From: JAAYXS01 sp964550375
GTDB taxonomy: Bacteria; Planctomycetota; Phycisphaerae; UBA1845; Fen-1342
Length of the DNA stretch: 64,000 nt
NCBI GenBank assembly: GCA_964550375.1
Contig: CAZJYX010000007.1
Coordinates: forward strand, 62,001 to 126,000
Reading direction: 5' to 3'
The translations under genes and the position numbers were made by a program. The notes beneath the pieces were generated by a model, which searched no databases, was not told the DNA's origin, and was given only the letters and a program-made list of their open reading frames with translations. Position 1 is the first letter of the stretch. Each line of letters begins with the position of its first letter. This document shows positions 55,169-64,000 of the stretch, one piece after another.

Positions 55169-57085
55169 TTCGGCTCTCCCTTCTCAGCCCTGCTCAGCTC
55201 CGTCACAGCGGCTTCCAGGCGCGCAAGCCGAACCGCCAGGTTAGCGATTTCCTTTTCTTGCGCGAGGATCTCCGCACGCTGCGCAGCAAGCTCGGCCTCC
55301 CTCTCTCGCACGAGCTGATGCAGGCCCTGAATCGCCGCGAAGGCCACGCCTTCGGCGTCAATGGCTGTGATTCCCTTGTCATCCTCACCAAGGCCGAAAG
55401 CCGAGTAAAAGTCCTGGGCCATCGGTCCCATGTGGCGAATCGACGCATCCTGCGACTTGTAGTTCCACGTGGTGACGGCAAGTGACGTGACCCGCTCCAA
55501 AACGTCGATCGTGTCAACCGGCTCGATGTTTTCCTTGGCATTGCGATCGGACAGAGACGTCCAGGATCCGCCGCCCGGCGCTAGCCGCGCGCCGGTACTC
55601 GTGCCGGAGGCCGTATAGAACCGGAATCCGCCGTGGGCTCTGGCCACGAACTCATTGACGGCTGTCGAATTCGTCTGGCTGCCGGCAGACCATACGAATG
55701 CCCCCTCATGCGTGGCTCTTGCGTCTCCGCCAGCCGCGAAGCTCCGCTCGGCGGTGGCTTCATTATGTTCTCCGCCAGGAACAGTTGAACGGTACCCGCT
55801 CGCTAAATCACCGTGCGCGATTCTGCGACAAGGGTAGTTTTGTCATGCCGCCGGTTTGAGATAGAGCCGGGCGGCCCGTCGTTCGCGCCGTTTCAGGAAA
55901 CGGTACACATGCTGCATCAAGTGCGACATCGTTCGGCAGCGATGATTGCGCGTCACTGCCGCATGCAGGTCCTGCCACAGCCGCTCGATCTTGTTCTCGT
56001 TCGGGCAGTACGGCGGCAGGAAGTGCAGCCGGATGCGGCCGTCGAACGCCGCCAGTGCCCGCTGCGTGATCTGGCTCTTGTGGATGCGGTAGTTGTCGAG
56101 GATCACGTGGATCACCGGCGCGTCGGCGTAGACGCGCAACAACCGCTGCAACAAAGCAATGAACAGCAGACTGTTCTTGCGTTCGCCGTCGACCCACGTC
56201 AACGTGCCGGTCTTCGCATCCAACGCCCCCGCCAGATAACGCTTCTCGTTCTGCCCCGGCGTCAGCACTTCCTTCTGCTGCCCGTAGCCCATCCAGTCCA
56301 GCCCGATCTTCGGGTTCAGGTGCACGTCGACCTCGTCGGCGTACACCGCCACGTGCCCACGCGGCAACGTCGCCAGCAACCGGCGAATCGCCCGCAAACG
56401 CCGGTTTTTCCGGGGTTTGGACCACGGGCAGCCGACCGTTGGACGCGGCCGGGCCCGCCGCGCGCGGATCGACGCCAGCGCCCGGCTCAGCGTGGCCACA
56501 TGCACGCGCACGCCGGTCCGCTGTCGCAACGTTACGGCCAACATCTCGCGCGTCCAGGTCGGCCGCGGCCAGCCCATCGGGGCCGACAATCTCCACCGCG
56601 CCGGCATCTGCCATGATCGTTCGCCCGACGCCGGGGCCGCCTTCATTGTAAGCTTGGCCAAGCGTATTCCCGCCCCCGCCGCCCCCCGGGGCCTGCAATG
56701 CGTACAGCGCAAACGGTGTCGCTGTGAGGGGCTGTCGGGGCCAGAGTGGCGTGTATGGGCCCGTGCTGTCACCAGGCCTGACCAACACCCAAAGCCAAAG
56801 CGCGGTCCCGTCATACACGCTTCCAAAGTCCAGTTGCACCGTGAACAGGCCGTTCGTTACCTGCTCGTCCGCGACGTCCACGATACCGCCAACCTGCGAA
56901 CCGAAGTCCGGGTCGTCGTATAGGGCGAACCGAAAATCGTAGGTTCCGTTGGCCGGGCTGCCGCCCTCCTTCAACTGGCCCTGGTACGTGAAGGCAGTCC
57001 CCACCGGGCCGGCCCAACTGACCGCGGATACGCTCAGAATGAGCATTGCTACAAACGCAGCACCTCTTGATCCGGGTGCGTCCAT
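55165..57085 (-). pseudogene. Secreted tail-fibre-like gene interrupted by an IS630 remnant
   Basis: The 5' part (57085 to about 56575) starts at an ATG with a GGAGAG site and encodes a signal peptide (SVSAVSWAGPVG), TFTYQGQLKEGGSPANGTYDFRF-like fibre sequence and a VEIVGPDG segment where the reading is lost. The 3' part (55842 to 55165) resumes with GDLASGYRSTVPGGEHNEATAERSFAAGGDA head-like repeats, SDRNAKENIEPVDT (S74 intramolecular chaperone, NAKENI signature) and a C-terminal coiled coil. Between them is transposase DNA. The pieces together match the architecture of the intact gene at 57344-59059. Confidence 0.82.
55843..56574 (-). mobile_element. Remnant IS630-family transposase
   Basis: About 243 residues of an IS630-family transposase: GWPRPTWTREMLA at the left, then YADEVDVHLNPKIG (catalytic Asp), VILDNYRIHKS (second Asp) and HFLPPYCPNENKIERLW (Glu). 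The usual N-terminal helix-turn-helix part (about 80-100 residues) is missing, so the element is truncated. It lies inside the fibre-like gene. Its stop codon falls directly before the resumed fibre frame. No clear terminal inverted repeats or TA target duplication could be confirmed. Confidence 0.82.
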
Positions 57086-57343
57086 CTTTCTCTCCTTCGA
57101 GTTTCGAGTGGGTCGGCTACGACTCCGACGCTCCGATTGTTCCTGAAGCGGCCTCCACGATGAAGACCGCATTTGCTCGTATGCTTGCTCACGCCTGAAC
57201 CATTCGGCTGACATTTCTCGCTTCGTTCTGGCTGCCGATGCTGCCGAGCGAGGTTCGACGGCGGCACCGCGCGGAGGGACGCGTGCCAAACGCCGTCTCC
57301 GAGAAAACGTTGGCGCGGCCCCACGTGTGTCACACGAGTGGGC

Positions 57344-59059
57344 CTACTTGGCACGTAGCTGGGCGACTTTCTCTTCCAACCTCCGAATGGTGTCCTCTTG
57401 TGTTTGAACCTTCGCATTGAGTTCCTGCACGGCAACAAGGGTCGCCGTGGTCAACGCATACAAGTCCACCCCATATCCACTGTCACCGCGAAGCTCGCCT
57501 GGCAATTCCTCAGCTATCAGTCCCAACCTCTTGGCCGTACGGTCGTCGGGATTGCGTGGCTCAGTATCAGTTAGGCTCTCCCAGTCGAAGAGGTACGTAG
57601 AGGGTTGCAGGGCAAGAACATGAGTTAAGCAGCGCTGGCGCTCATCCGGACTGAGTAACGTGATGTCCTTCTTCAGCGCCCGTGAGCTTTGCGTGACAAA
57701 AGAAGATGCATATACGGGCCTCCACGTCGTCCATGATGTGGTATCGCGCACCTCCAGTCCAGATGTGGACCGAGTCGCGATGACCCCGCTTCCCTGAAGA
57801 CACAAGTAGCCGTCATTATATGCCCGCAGTACGACATTTCTACTGCGGTTTGCGGAGTATACTCGCAGACCAGGCTCTCCATCGTCATATGGAGTTATAT
57901 CGACAGTGCCTCCGCGCACGTCAAGAAGCCGTATTGGGGATGAGGTGCCGATGCCGACGTTGCCCGAATTATAATAGATGTTCGAGCCGCTAGAAGTCCA
58001 CGGCGGGAAGGCCGTCGGCTTATCAGTCACCTTGCCCCAGGACACGCTGTCGATCTTCACATCTGTGACCGCGTTGTTTGCCAGCATGCCGGTGACAATG
58101 CCCGAACTTGCCACAGATAGAGTGACGTCACTCGTACCGGTCTTGGTCAACCCTGATCCTGCGCTGACGGAGGTTACGCCTTGATCGTCAACTCCCCAGT
58201 ATATGTTCGAGCCGTCGGTTTTCAGGGCGCGGCCGCTCTGAGCGCCCGAGGCGGCGATCTTGGCTTGGGTCACTGCACCGTTTGCGAGGTCGCTGGTGCT
58301 CACCGCGCCGTCGACAATCTTGCCGCTGTCGACCGAGTTGGCAGCCAACTTCGCCGACGTAACGGCACCGCTTACGATCATGTCCGACGTGATCGAGTTG
58401 GATTGGTTCTCGTTGACGTACCGGCCGTCGGCCCAACTCGTATTGACGGCCACGGAACCGCTTCCAGTAATGGGATTAGGCGAGCAAATGATGCCTGTTC
58501 CCTGGCTGATGGAGTAGACGGTTCCGCCGCCGCCGGAGCCTCCGCCGGTCTCGTCATACGCCCACTGCAACTGACCGCCGACGAACTTGATGATCTGGTT
58601 CGCGCCGGCGCCGGCCGTGTTGATCATGTCGAGCGTCACGCCGCCAGGCACGATGCTCAGCGTGACATCACCTGAACTGCCGCCACCGGTCAGGCCGCTG
58701 CCGGCGAAGACGGAATCGATGCTGCCGGTACCGGGGTCCCCCTTGTCCCCCTTGTCTCCCTTGTCGCCCTTGTCCCCCTTGGGGCCGGGCGGCCCTTGGG
58801 GCCCCGGTGCGCCTGGTCCGCCCTTCTGCTCATCGATCTCCTCGTAAACGGGATCAAGTTGCTGTTCAACGATCCACCTGACGTAATCTTCGCTCAGTCC
58901 TCCGTCGGTGGGCACACATCCCGGATCAACCTGCGCCAGCAGCAGTCCGAGCGTGCAGATCCCAAGCATGGCGGGAGCCACGCCGGCACGCCGGCGCCAG
59001 CGCCCGGCGAGCGTGTGGCACTTGTCGGCACGGGCCTTCTGGTTCGTTTGTAGTTTCAT
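57344..59059 (-). CDS. Secreted collagen-like fibre protein with S74 chaperone
   Basis: 571 aa from ATG 59059 (GGAGG upstream). An N-terminal signal segment is followed by a collagen-like GPXGXX region with five GDK-type triplets (near residues 80-110), then Gly/Ser/Thr-rich repeat sequence (LANNAVTDVKIDSVSW, TSDLANGAVTQAKI and similar units, as in phage fibres), and a C-terminal peptidase S74 chaperone (SSRALKKDITLLSPDERQR) with a coiled-coil end. These proteins form trimeric surface fibres. It is the intact relative of the broken gene downstream. Confidence 0.83.
   Translation of the reverse strand: MKLQTNQKARADKCHTLAGRWRRRAGVAPAMLGICTLGLLLAQVDPGCVPTDGGLSEDYVRWIVEQQLDPVYEEIDEQKGGPGAPGPQGPPGPKGDKGDKGDKGDKGDPGTGSIDSVFAGSGLTGGGSSGDVTLSIVPGGVTLDMINTAGAGANQIIKFVGGQLQWAYDETGGGSGGGGTVYSISQGTGIICSPNPITGSGSVAVNTSWADGRYVNENQSNSITSDMIVSGAVTSAKLAANSVDSGKIVDGAVSTSDLANGAVTQAKIAASGAQSGRALKTDGSNIYWGVDDQGVTSVSAGSGLTKTGTSDVTLSVASSGIVTGMLANNAVTDVKIDSVSWGKVTDKPTAFPPWTSSGSNIYYNSGNVGIGTSSPIRLLDVRGGTVDITPYDDGEPGLRVYSANRSRNVVLRAYNDGYLCLQGSGVIATRSTSGLEVRDTTSWTTWRPVYASSFVTQSSRALKKDITLLSPDERQRCLTHVLALQPSTYLFDWESLTDTEPRNPDDRTAKRLGLIAEELPGELRGDSGYGVDLYALTTATLVAVQELNAKVQTQEDTIRRLEEKVAQLRAK
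58738..58773. repeat. 9-bp tandem repeat encoding collagen-like triplets
   Basis: Four near-identical 9-base units (CCCCCTTGT and variants) in the plus strand encode the GDK GDK triplets of the collagen-like region on the minus strand. Such short units could expand or contract by slippage, changing the fibre length in multiples of three residues. Confidence 0.65.
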
Positions 59060-59369
59060 CTCAGGATCCTCCATTAACAGATTAGAGCTTCAGGGACATT
59101 CCAATTTCACTTGTCCAGAGCGAGGGCGTTCACCAGAACGTGCGTCAGTTGCGCCTGCGGGGCGCACGATTTGCGCAAGTATTTCGAACCCGCGCGTGCA
59201 GCCGGATTGCCTGGCGGCCTGTTCGCCTAAGACTCTGCGGAACTGTGAGTTGGGAGTCGGGCCGATAAGCACAACGCGGCGTCCGAGCGACAATAGGCGG
59301 ACGGGAATTCTCGGCCGTGTTCGGCTTGTCGCGGCGGCCGTTGGGGACCTGACTCTGCTGCGGCAGACG
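59060..59369. other. Gene-free region upstream of the fibre gene
   Basis: 310 bases between the fibre gene start and the STAS gene stop, both on the minus strand. A minus-strand frame through here is Arg/Ser/Thr-rich and is not supported. No clear promoter or repeat was seen. Confidence 0.4.
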
Positions 59370-59999
59370 CTACACCGACGGCCGGAACAGGTGGCCCGCC
59401 CGGCAGTGGTCCAGCCAGTCACGGACGCGCGGCGACAGGCGGACTTCGAGCCGGACGCCGGCCGCGTCGGCGGCGCGGCGCAGGCAGATGAGGCAGGCGA
59501 TGAGCTTGGTGTCCACCTCCTGGACGTGCTCCAGGTCGATCACCAGCCGCCGGCGGCCCGGCGTCACATCCGCCAGACAGCGCCGGCGGATCGACTCGAC
59601 CACCGTCCCGGAGCGCAAGTCGCCGCCCAGCCGGACGACGCTGGTCGCGGCGGCGTCGTGGCCGCCGCTCACCAATGCCGCCCCTGGGTTGCGGGGCTCA
59701 CCCGAGTTGCCGGGCCCGCTGGATTCGCAGGCGGCGGGGTGGCATCCGGCTGTGCCGGGCGCGTCGCGCTCGCCCCCGTCGAGTCGCGCGATGGGTTCGT
59801 TCCCGTCGAGTGCCGCGTCGCGCTCGCCCTCATCGCATGCGATATTGGGAGTGTCCACCTGGTCGGCCGCACCGGCCGCAATGCCCGAACGCAGCCGCGG
59901 TCGGTAGATTCGCGGTTTGGCCGGCAGATGCCGATCAGCGAAGTTTTGCCGGTCCGGCGCGAGAGGCTGTGCCCGGGACCGGCGTAAAATGCTCCACAT
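59370..59999 (-). CDS. STAS-domain protein with disordered N-terminus
   Basis: 209 aa; two adjacent ATGs at 60002 and 59999 follow AGGAGGGAAG, and the inner one has the better spacing. Residues 1-115 are low-complexity and charged. Residues about 118-209 fit a STAS domain (VVRLGGDLRSGTVVESIRRR, RRRLVIDLEHVQEVDTKLIACLICLRRAADAAGV), as in anti-sigma factor antagonists, but the usual phosphorylatable Ser is replaced in DTKLIA (Thr next to Asp). It is divergent from the ECF sigma gene. Confidence 0.72.
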   Translation of the reverse strand: MWSILRRSRAQPLAPDRQNFADRHLPAKPRIYRPRLRSGIAAGAADQVDTPNIACDEGERDAALDGNEPIARLDGGERDAPGTAGCHPAACESSGPGNSGEPRNPGAALVSGGHDAAATSVVRLGGDLRSGTVVESIRRRCLADVTPGRRRLVIDLEHVQEVDTKLIACLICLRRAADAAGVRLEVRLSPRVRDWLDHCRAGHLFRPSV

Positions 60000-60002
60000 C
60001 AT

Positions 60003-60332
60003 CTTCCCTCCTGACTCAGCGGCGGCCCGCGTGGCGGCTGCCGCGGCTGAGTTGCTTCCATAAGGACAGGCGACATCTAGTGACAGCGGGCGCACGGATT
60101 TACGCCGCATTTGGACGCAAATCGGTGCGTTTCGGTCGGGCTGCCGCGGTGGCCCGGTTCGGCCCCGCGTGTTACTGGCCGCTGCGGCCAGCGGGGCGGA
60201 GGGTTATCGGGCGATTTCAGTCACGATTCTGCCTGTTTTCCGGTTTTGCGGATAGGAGCAGTCTGGTATACTCATCCCGTGGGGCCGGCGTGTCTTATGC
60301 TCGCCGTCGCCATTTCTAACCGGGACGTTCTC
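60003..60332. other. Divergent region between STAS and ECF genes
   Basis: 330 bases. A TATACT at 60267-60272 lies about 60 bases before the sigma factor ATG, with a weak TTGCGG-like box 15 bases upstream, a possible promoter for the sigma gene. No gene is supported. Confidence 0.35.
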
Positions 60333-60902
60333 ATGGGTTCGGACCAGACCCAAATCACTTCGCTTCTCTGCGCGGTAGGCAACGGCGACGCCGGCGCGGC
60401 CGAGCGGCTCTGGCGCGTCGTCTATGACGAACTGCACCGCGTCGCGAAGGCCCGCATGGCCCGTGAGCGCGGGCGGGGCGACGTTCAGACCACGATTCTC
60501 GTCCAGGAGGCGTACCTGCGCCTGGTCGGCACGGACGGTGACGGCGCAAGTATCCCGGCCAATCGGCGACATTTCTTCGCCGCCGCGGCAAATGCCATGC
60601 GCTGCTTCCTCGTGGATGACGCACGTAGGAAGGGGCGACAAAAGCGCGGCGGCGGTCGAGCGCCCGTGGAACTCTGGGAGGCCGCCGCCGCCCTGGAGAG
60701 CGACCCGGCCGAAGTGCTGGCGTTGGATGAGGCCCTGGCGAGGCTGCGGGCGTATGACCCGCGGAAGGCCGAGATCGTCCAACTGCGGTACTTCGCCGGC
60801 TTAAGTATTGACGAGACGGCCGAAGTCCTCGGCCTGTCGCCGCGGCAGGTGGACAAGGAGTGGCGTTTCGCCAAGGCGTGGCTGCACCGCTTGCTCCGCT
60901 AG
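60333..60902 (+). CDS. ECF-family RNA polymerase sigma factor
   Basis: 189 aa from ATG 60333. Region 2 shows LLCAVGNGDAGAAERLWRVVYDELHRVA and LVQEAYLRLVG, and region 4 has DPRKAEIVQLRYFAGLSIDETAEVLGLSPRQVDKEWRFAKAWLHR. The DPR.A.VV.LRYFAGLS form is typical of the planctomycete ECF-SIGMA group (TIGR02999-like). It is followed after 173 bases by a Ser/Thr kinase, an arrangement common in planctomycetes, where kinase and sigma factor are functionally linked. Confidence 0.93.
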   Translation: MGSDQTQITSLLCAVGNGDAGAAERLWRVVYDELHRVAKARMARERGRGDVQTTILVQEAYLRLVGTDGDGASIPANRRHFFAAAANAMRCFLVDDARRKGRQKRGGGRAPVELWEAAAALESDPAEVLALDEALARLRAYDPRKAEIVQLRYFAGLSIDETAEVLGLSPRQVDKEWRFAKAWLHRLLR

Positions 60903-61075
60903 CAGCGGCCGGCGGCGCGTTCGGCGGTCCACGTGACAGCCCAGGCGGCCTGAGCCATTCAGCCTCCGGGCTGACGGGCCCAGTAGGCGCGCGGCGGCAC
61001 GAGACTCCGTCCTGTCCTGCCGCTTGAGGCATGGAGGCAGACGGTCGCCCGGCCCGCTTGCAGGAACGAACGGCC

Positions 61076-64000
61076 GTGAAAACCGAGACCTGGCAGCGTG
61101 TTGAGGAACTCTTCGACCGCGTGGTTGCGGCGCCGCCCGACCGCCGCGCGGCGCTGCTCGACGAGGCCTGCGGCGACGATGCCGAGCTGCGCGCCGAGGT
61201 CCAATCCCTCCTGGAGCACGACGCCCGCGCCGGCGCGGACTTCCTGGCCTCGCCCATCATTTCGGTGCGGCCGGACGAGGACCTCACACCGGCCTGGGCC
61301 CAGGACCTGATCGGGCGCACGGTCGGGCGCTACACGATCGTGCGGCCGCTCGGCCACGGCGGGATGGGCAGCGTTTTCGAGGCCCGGCAGGAGCAGCCCG
61401 CCCGGACGGTCGCGCTCAAGGTCCTCCGGCCGGGCTTCAGCGCCCCGTCGGCCCTGGCGCGTTTCCGCCTGGAGCCGGAGGTGCTCGGCCGACTCCAGCA
61501 TCCCAACATCGCGCAGGTCTTCGAGGCCGGCGTTCATACCCCCTCTCCCTCCCAGGGAGAGGGTTGGGGTGAGGGTCCGGCGGAGCCAATCCCCTACTTC
61601 GCCATGGAGTACATCGCCGACGCGCAGCCGCTGCGCGAGTACGCGGACGCGCGCGAGCTTTCGACGCGCGAGCGGCTGGAGCTGTTCGCCAAGGTCTGCG
61701 ACGCCATCCAACACGGCCACCAGAAGGGTATCGTCCACCGCGACCTCAAGCCCGCGAACATCCTGGTCGGCGCCGACGGCGAGCCGAAGGTTATCGACTT
61801 CGGCGTGGCCCGCGCTTCGGACGCCGACATCGTGATGACCACGCAATGCACGCGCTTGGGCGACCTGGTCGGCACGGTGCACTACATGAGCCCGGAGCAG
61901 TGTGACGGTGATCCCGCGCTCATCGATACGCGCAGCGACGTCTACTCGCTGGGCGTGGTGCTCTATGAACTGCTGACCGGCGCCGCGCCGTACGAAACGA
62001 CCGGCACGACCGTGTACGAGGCGATCCGGGCAATCAAGGAGGAGCCGCCGCGCCGGCCGAGTGCCGTCGTTGGCGGGGCCGGCCGGCCCGTGCGTCACCT
62101 GCGCGGCGACATTGACGTCGTGCTGCTCAAGGCGCTCGAGAAGGACCGCGCGCGGCGCTACGCCTCGGTGGCCGAACTGGGCGCGGACATTCGCTGCATC
62201 GTTGAAAACCGGCCGATTCGGGCCCGCCCGCCCAGCCCGCTCTACCTGCTGGGCAAGTATGTGCGGCGGAACCGTTGGCGGACGGCGGCGGTGGCGGCGG
62301 TTGCCCTGGGCGTCACGGCCGCGCTGGCCGCCCTGCTGACATGGCAATCGCTCCGGGCGGAGGCCGACCAACGCCGGCGGGAAGCCGACCTGCGCCGGGC
62401 CGCGGAGGTCGCCCGGTATGGCGCTGCGATGATCGCGGCTGAGACCGCGCTGCAATCCCACGACGCGGCTGCGGCCCGCGTGATCCTGGAGGATCCCGCA
62501 CACGTGCAACTGCGCGGCTGGGAATGGCGGCACTTGCGGCAGCGCGTCGACCAGAGCCAACGCGTCATCAGCAGCACATCGGCACAGGTCGTTGCGGCCG
62601 CGATCGATCCGACGGGGCGTCATGTTGCGGCTGTGCCGGACGGGCAGGAATACAAGCTGTTGCTCTATCGCAGCGCTGGAGTGTCCGGCCACCCGCAGGA
62701 ACTGCCAGTCAAGAGAGTGGTCGCGACGACGTTCAGCCATGACGGGAGACATCTCGCGGTAGCAGCCAGGGATGACTCGGACACGGTGGGCTTGTACGTT
62801 TTCACTATCGACTCAGAAGCGGCCGAGTTGCTGTGCCGCTGGCGGGCCGACGATCAAGTGACTAGCGCGTTGGCATTCTGTCCGACTGAGCCGCTGCTGC
62901 TGGCGACGGCCGTCGACGTTGAAGCCAGGCTTGTACTGTGGGACTTGTCTGGTCTTTCGCCGAAAGCGCCCGCACCGCGGCGATTGTGCAGCGTCCCCAA
63001 TCAGACGGCGACCAAGTCTCTTGTCTTCTCACCCAATGGTGCCTATCTGGCCGCTGGCGGTGATGACTGGACAATCCGACTGTTCGACGTAGAGCGGCTG
63101 CGGCACGATGCGCCCGATGCGCTGCTGGCCGTGCTGCGGGGGCATACCTACTACGTCTGGGACGTGGCTTTCAGTGCGGACGGGCGCTGGCTGGCCTCGG
63201 CGTCAATTGATGAGACGGTGCGACTGTGGGACGTGCAAGGCTGCATCGCCCAGGGCCGGGCCGGCGACAATCCGACCAAGACGGCGCTGGGCAGCGGCGC
63301 CGAAGTCGCGGTCTTGCGTGGGCACAGCGAGGGTGTGCGGGCAGTCGCGTTCGACCCCGACGGCCGGTATCTGGTGTCCGGAGGCGTCGATCGGCTGATT
63401 CGCGTCTGGGAGCTTGATCGCCGGGCGATACTGACGGACCCCGTCGCGCGCGACGATGAAGACGGCGCGGCATGTTGGGAAACCCCCGTCCATGGCCAGA
63501 TCCGCGCGCTGCGCGGCCACGAGAACGGCATCATCTGCCTCGGCGTGACGTCCAATGGCGAGATCATCTCCGCATCCGCCGATGGATCGGTACGCGCGTG
63601 GCTGCCGGGTACCGAGGATGTGCCAAGGCTGCATGGCCACAACACGAGCGTCGGCTCCGTCACATTCACGCCCGACGGGCGCTTCCTGATTTCCGCGGAC
63701 ACGGGCTCACGCATGGGTCCCGGCATCATCGTTTGGGAGCCTAACCAATGCGCACCGGTCGCCAGGCGGCACCTGCGACGTGGCGAGAACGCGCAGGGAG
63801 TTGCATGCTGGAACGCCGGTGGGCGGACGCTGCTGGCAGCCGCGACGTTCGTGCCCAAGGAACACCGCACGGGGACGGCCCGCGGACGCGTCGTGGTGTG
63901 GGAACTCGGTCACGAAACGGACCATGTCAGCTTGGAGCACTCCCTCGGCACGCTGCCTTGTCCTCCCGCATTGGCGGCGCACCTGGACGCAGCCGGCGCC
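61076..64000 (+). CDS. Membrane Ser/Thr protein kinase with WD40-type repeats (partial)
   Basis: 975 residues visible from GTG 61076 to the window edge; an ATG at 61031 is a longer choice. A helical segment (residues 5-55) precedes the kinase: GHGGMGSVFEA (P-loop), ALK (catalytic Lys), IVHRDLKPANILV and IDFGVARA, then MSPEQCDG. Residues about 402-425 form a transmembrane helix. The rest holds at least five WD40 units (for example VWDVAFSADGRWLASASIDETVRLWDV and VRAVAFDPDGRYLVSGGVDRLIRVWEL). A palindromic repeat is inserted in the kinase N-lobe. Confidence 0.92.
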   Translation, partial: MKTETWQRVEELFDRVVAAPPDRRAALLDEACGDDAELRAEVQSLLEHDARAGADFLASPIISVRPDEDLTPAWAQDLIGRTVGRYTIVRPLGHGGMGSVFEARQEQPARTVALKVLRPGFSAPSALARFRLEPEVLGRLQHPNIAQVFEAGVHTPSPSQGEGWGEGPAEPIPYFAMEYIADAQPLREYADARELSTRERLELFAKVCDAIQHGHQKGIVHRDLKPANILVGADGEPKVIDFGVARASDADIVMTTQCTRLGDLVGTVHYMSPEQCDGDPALIDTRSDVYSLGVVLYELLTGAAPYETTGTTVYEAIRAIKEEPPRRPSAVVGGAGRPVRHLRGDIDVVLLKALEKDRARRYASVAELGADIRCIVENRPIRARPPSPLYLLGKYVRRNRWRTAAVAAVALGVTAALAALLTWQSLRAEADQRRREADLRRAAEVARYGAAMIAAETALQSHDAAAARVILEDPAHVQLRGWEWRHLRQRVDQSQRVISSTSAQVVAAAIDPTGRHVAAVPDGQEYKLLLYRSAGVSGHPQELPVKRVVATTFSHDGRHLAVAARDDSDTVGLYVFTIDSEAAELLCRWRADDQVTSALAFCPTEPLLLATAVDVEARLVLWDLSGLSPKAPAPRRLCSVPNQTATKSLVFSPNGAYLAAGGDDWTIRLFDVERLRHDAPDALLAVLRGHTYYVWDVAFSADGRWLASASIDETVRLWDVQGCIAQGRAGDNPTKTALGSGAEVAVLRGHSEGVRAVAFDPDGRYLVSGGVDRLIRVWELDRRAILTDPVARDDEDGAACWETPVHGQIRALRGHENGIICLGVTSNGEIISASADGSVRAWLPGTEDVPRLHGHNTSVGSVTFTPDGRFLISADTGSRMGPGIIVWEPNQCAPVARRHLRRGENAQGVACWNAGGRTLLAAATFVPKEHRTGTARGRVVVWELGHETDHVSLEHSLGTLPCPPALAAHLDAAGA
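61541..61563. repeat. In-frame palindromic repeat inside the kinase gene
   Basis: A 10-bp inverted repeat (61541-61550 with 61554-61563, 3-base loop) followed by GTTGGGGTGAGGG encodes HTPSPSQGEGWGEGP within the kinase N-lobe, between the expected FEAG and PYFAMEYI segments. The same CT-rich/AG-rich palindrome is a known dispersed repeat in many bacteria, usually between genes. Here it keeps the frame open. Confidence 0.75.

Noticed and set aside
60959..62752. A 597-codon minus-strand open frame
   Set aside because: It is antisense to the Ser/Thr kinase, and includes translation of the palindromic repeat (LTPTLSLGGRG-type), a known false-protein pattern.

Overview
The window is about 64 kb of GC-rich bacterial chromosome, most likely from a planctomycete (Planctomycetota, Phycisphaerae-like). 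The reasons are two secreted proteins with paired GC-type dockerin repeats, an ECF sigma factor beside a Ser/Thr kinase with WD40-type repeats, DUF1570-type secreted proteases, large DUF3352-like secreted proteins, TMTC-like membrane/TPR proteins and futalosine-pathway menaquinone genes. This assignment comes from gene content only.

Layout. 1-4.2 kb: a type II secretion/pseudopilin operon on the minus strand (gspF-G-H-I-J; J runs off the window). 4.4-12.4 kb: a DEAD-box RNA helicase, an ElbB-like protein, a large secreted protein, mqnA-mqnC, an alpha/beta hydrolase and an O-methyltransferase. 12.4-13.4 kb: a mostly non-coding stretch with a minus-strand terminator, tRNA-Thr(CGT) and a candidate structured small RNA with its own promoter. 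13.4-22.1 kb: an amidohydrolase, a ROK kinase, an HD-GYP protein facing an HDOD/degenerate-GGDEF protein, a ZIP metal transporter and an S9 peptidase. 22.1-31.1 kb: a dockerin protein, a HEAT-like secreted protein, a possible ATA-start small exported protein, rph, a lipoprotein, rdgB, a glycosyltransferase, a YggX-like protein, two membrane proteins and a SprA-related protein. 31.2-37.7 kb: two tandem TMTC-like proteins, a secreted protein and a low-complexity membrane protein. 37.7-43 kb: a minus-strand run with a TssB-TssC-like fusion, a CPBP protease and two DUF1570 proteins. 43.1-46.6 kb: thiL, tsaE, a small lipoprotein and a short-form hybrid cluster protein behind a perfect FNR-type site. 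47-53.3 kb: a chemoreceptor and a hybrid histidine kinase/LuxR regulator pair. 53.8-54.2 kb: a CRISPR array with type I-C-like repeats and no cas genes in the window. 54.7-59.1 kb: secreted tail-fibre-like/dockerin genes, one broken by an IS630 remnant. 59.4-64 kb: a STAS protein, an ECF sigma factor and a WD40 Ser/Thr kinase that runs off the window.

How the parts may work together. The pseudopilin operon could serve export of some of the many signal-peptide proteins here. The HD-GYP, HDOD/GGDEF, chemoreceptor, hybrid kinase, STAS, ECF and Ser/Thr kinase genes make this a signalling-rich region. The least explained element is the single-chain contractile-sheath homologue (TssB-like plus TssC-like in one polypeptide), with no tube, baseplate or ATPase gene visible. 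Other notable points are the candidate small RNA at 13.25 kb, the orphan CRISPR array, the FNR-controlled hybrid cluster protein, the IS-broken fibre gene beside an intact related gene, and a palindromic repeat inserted in frame in the kinase.
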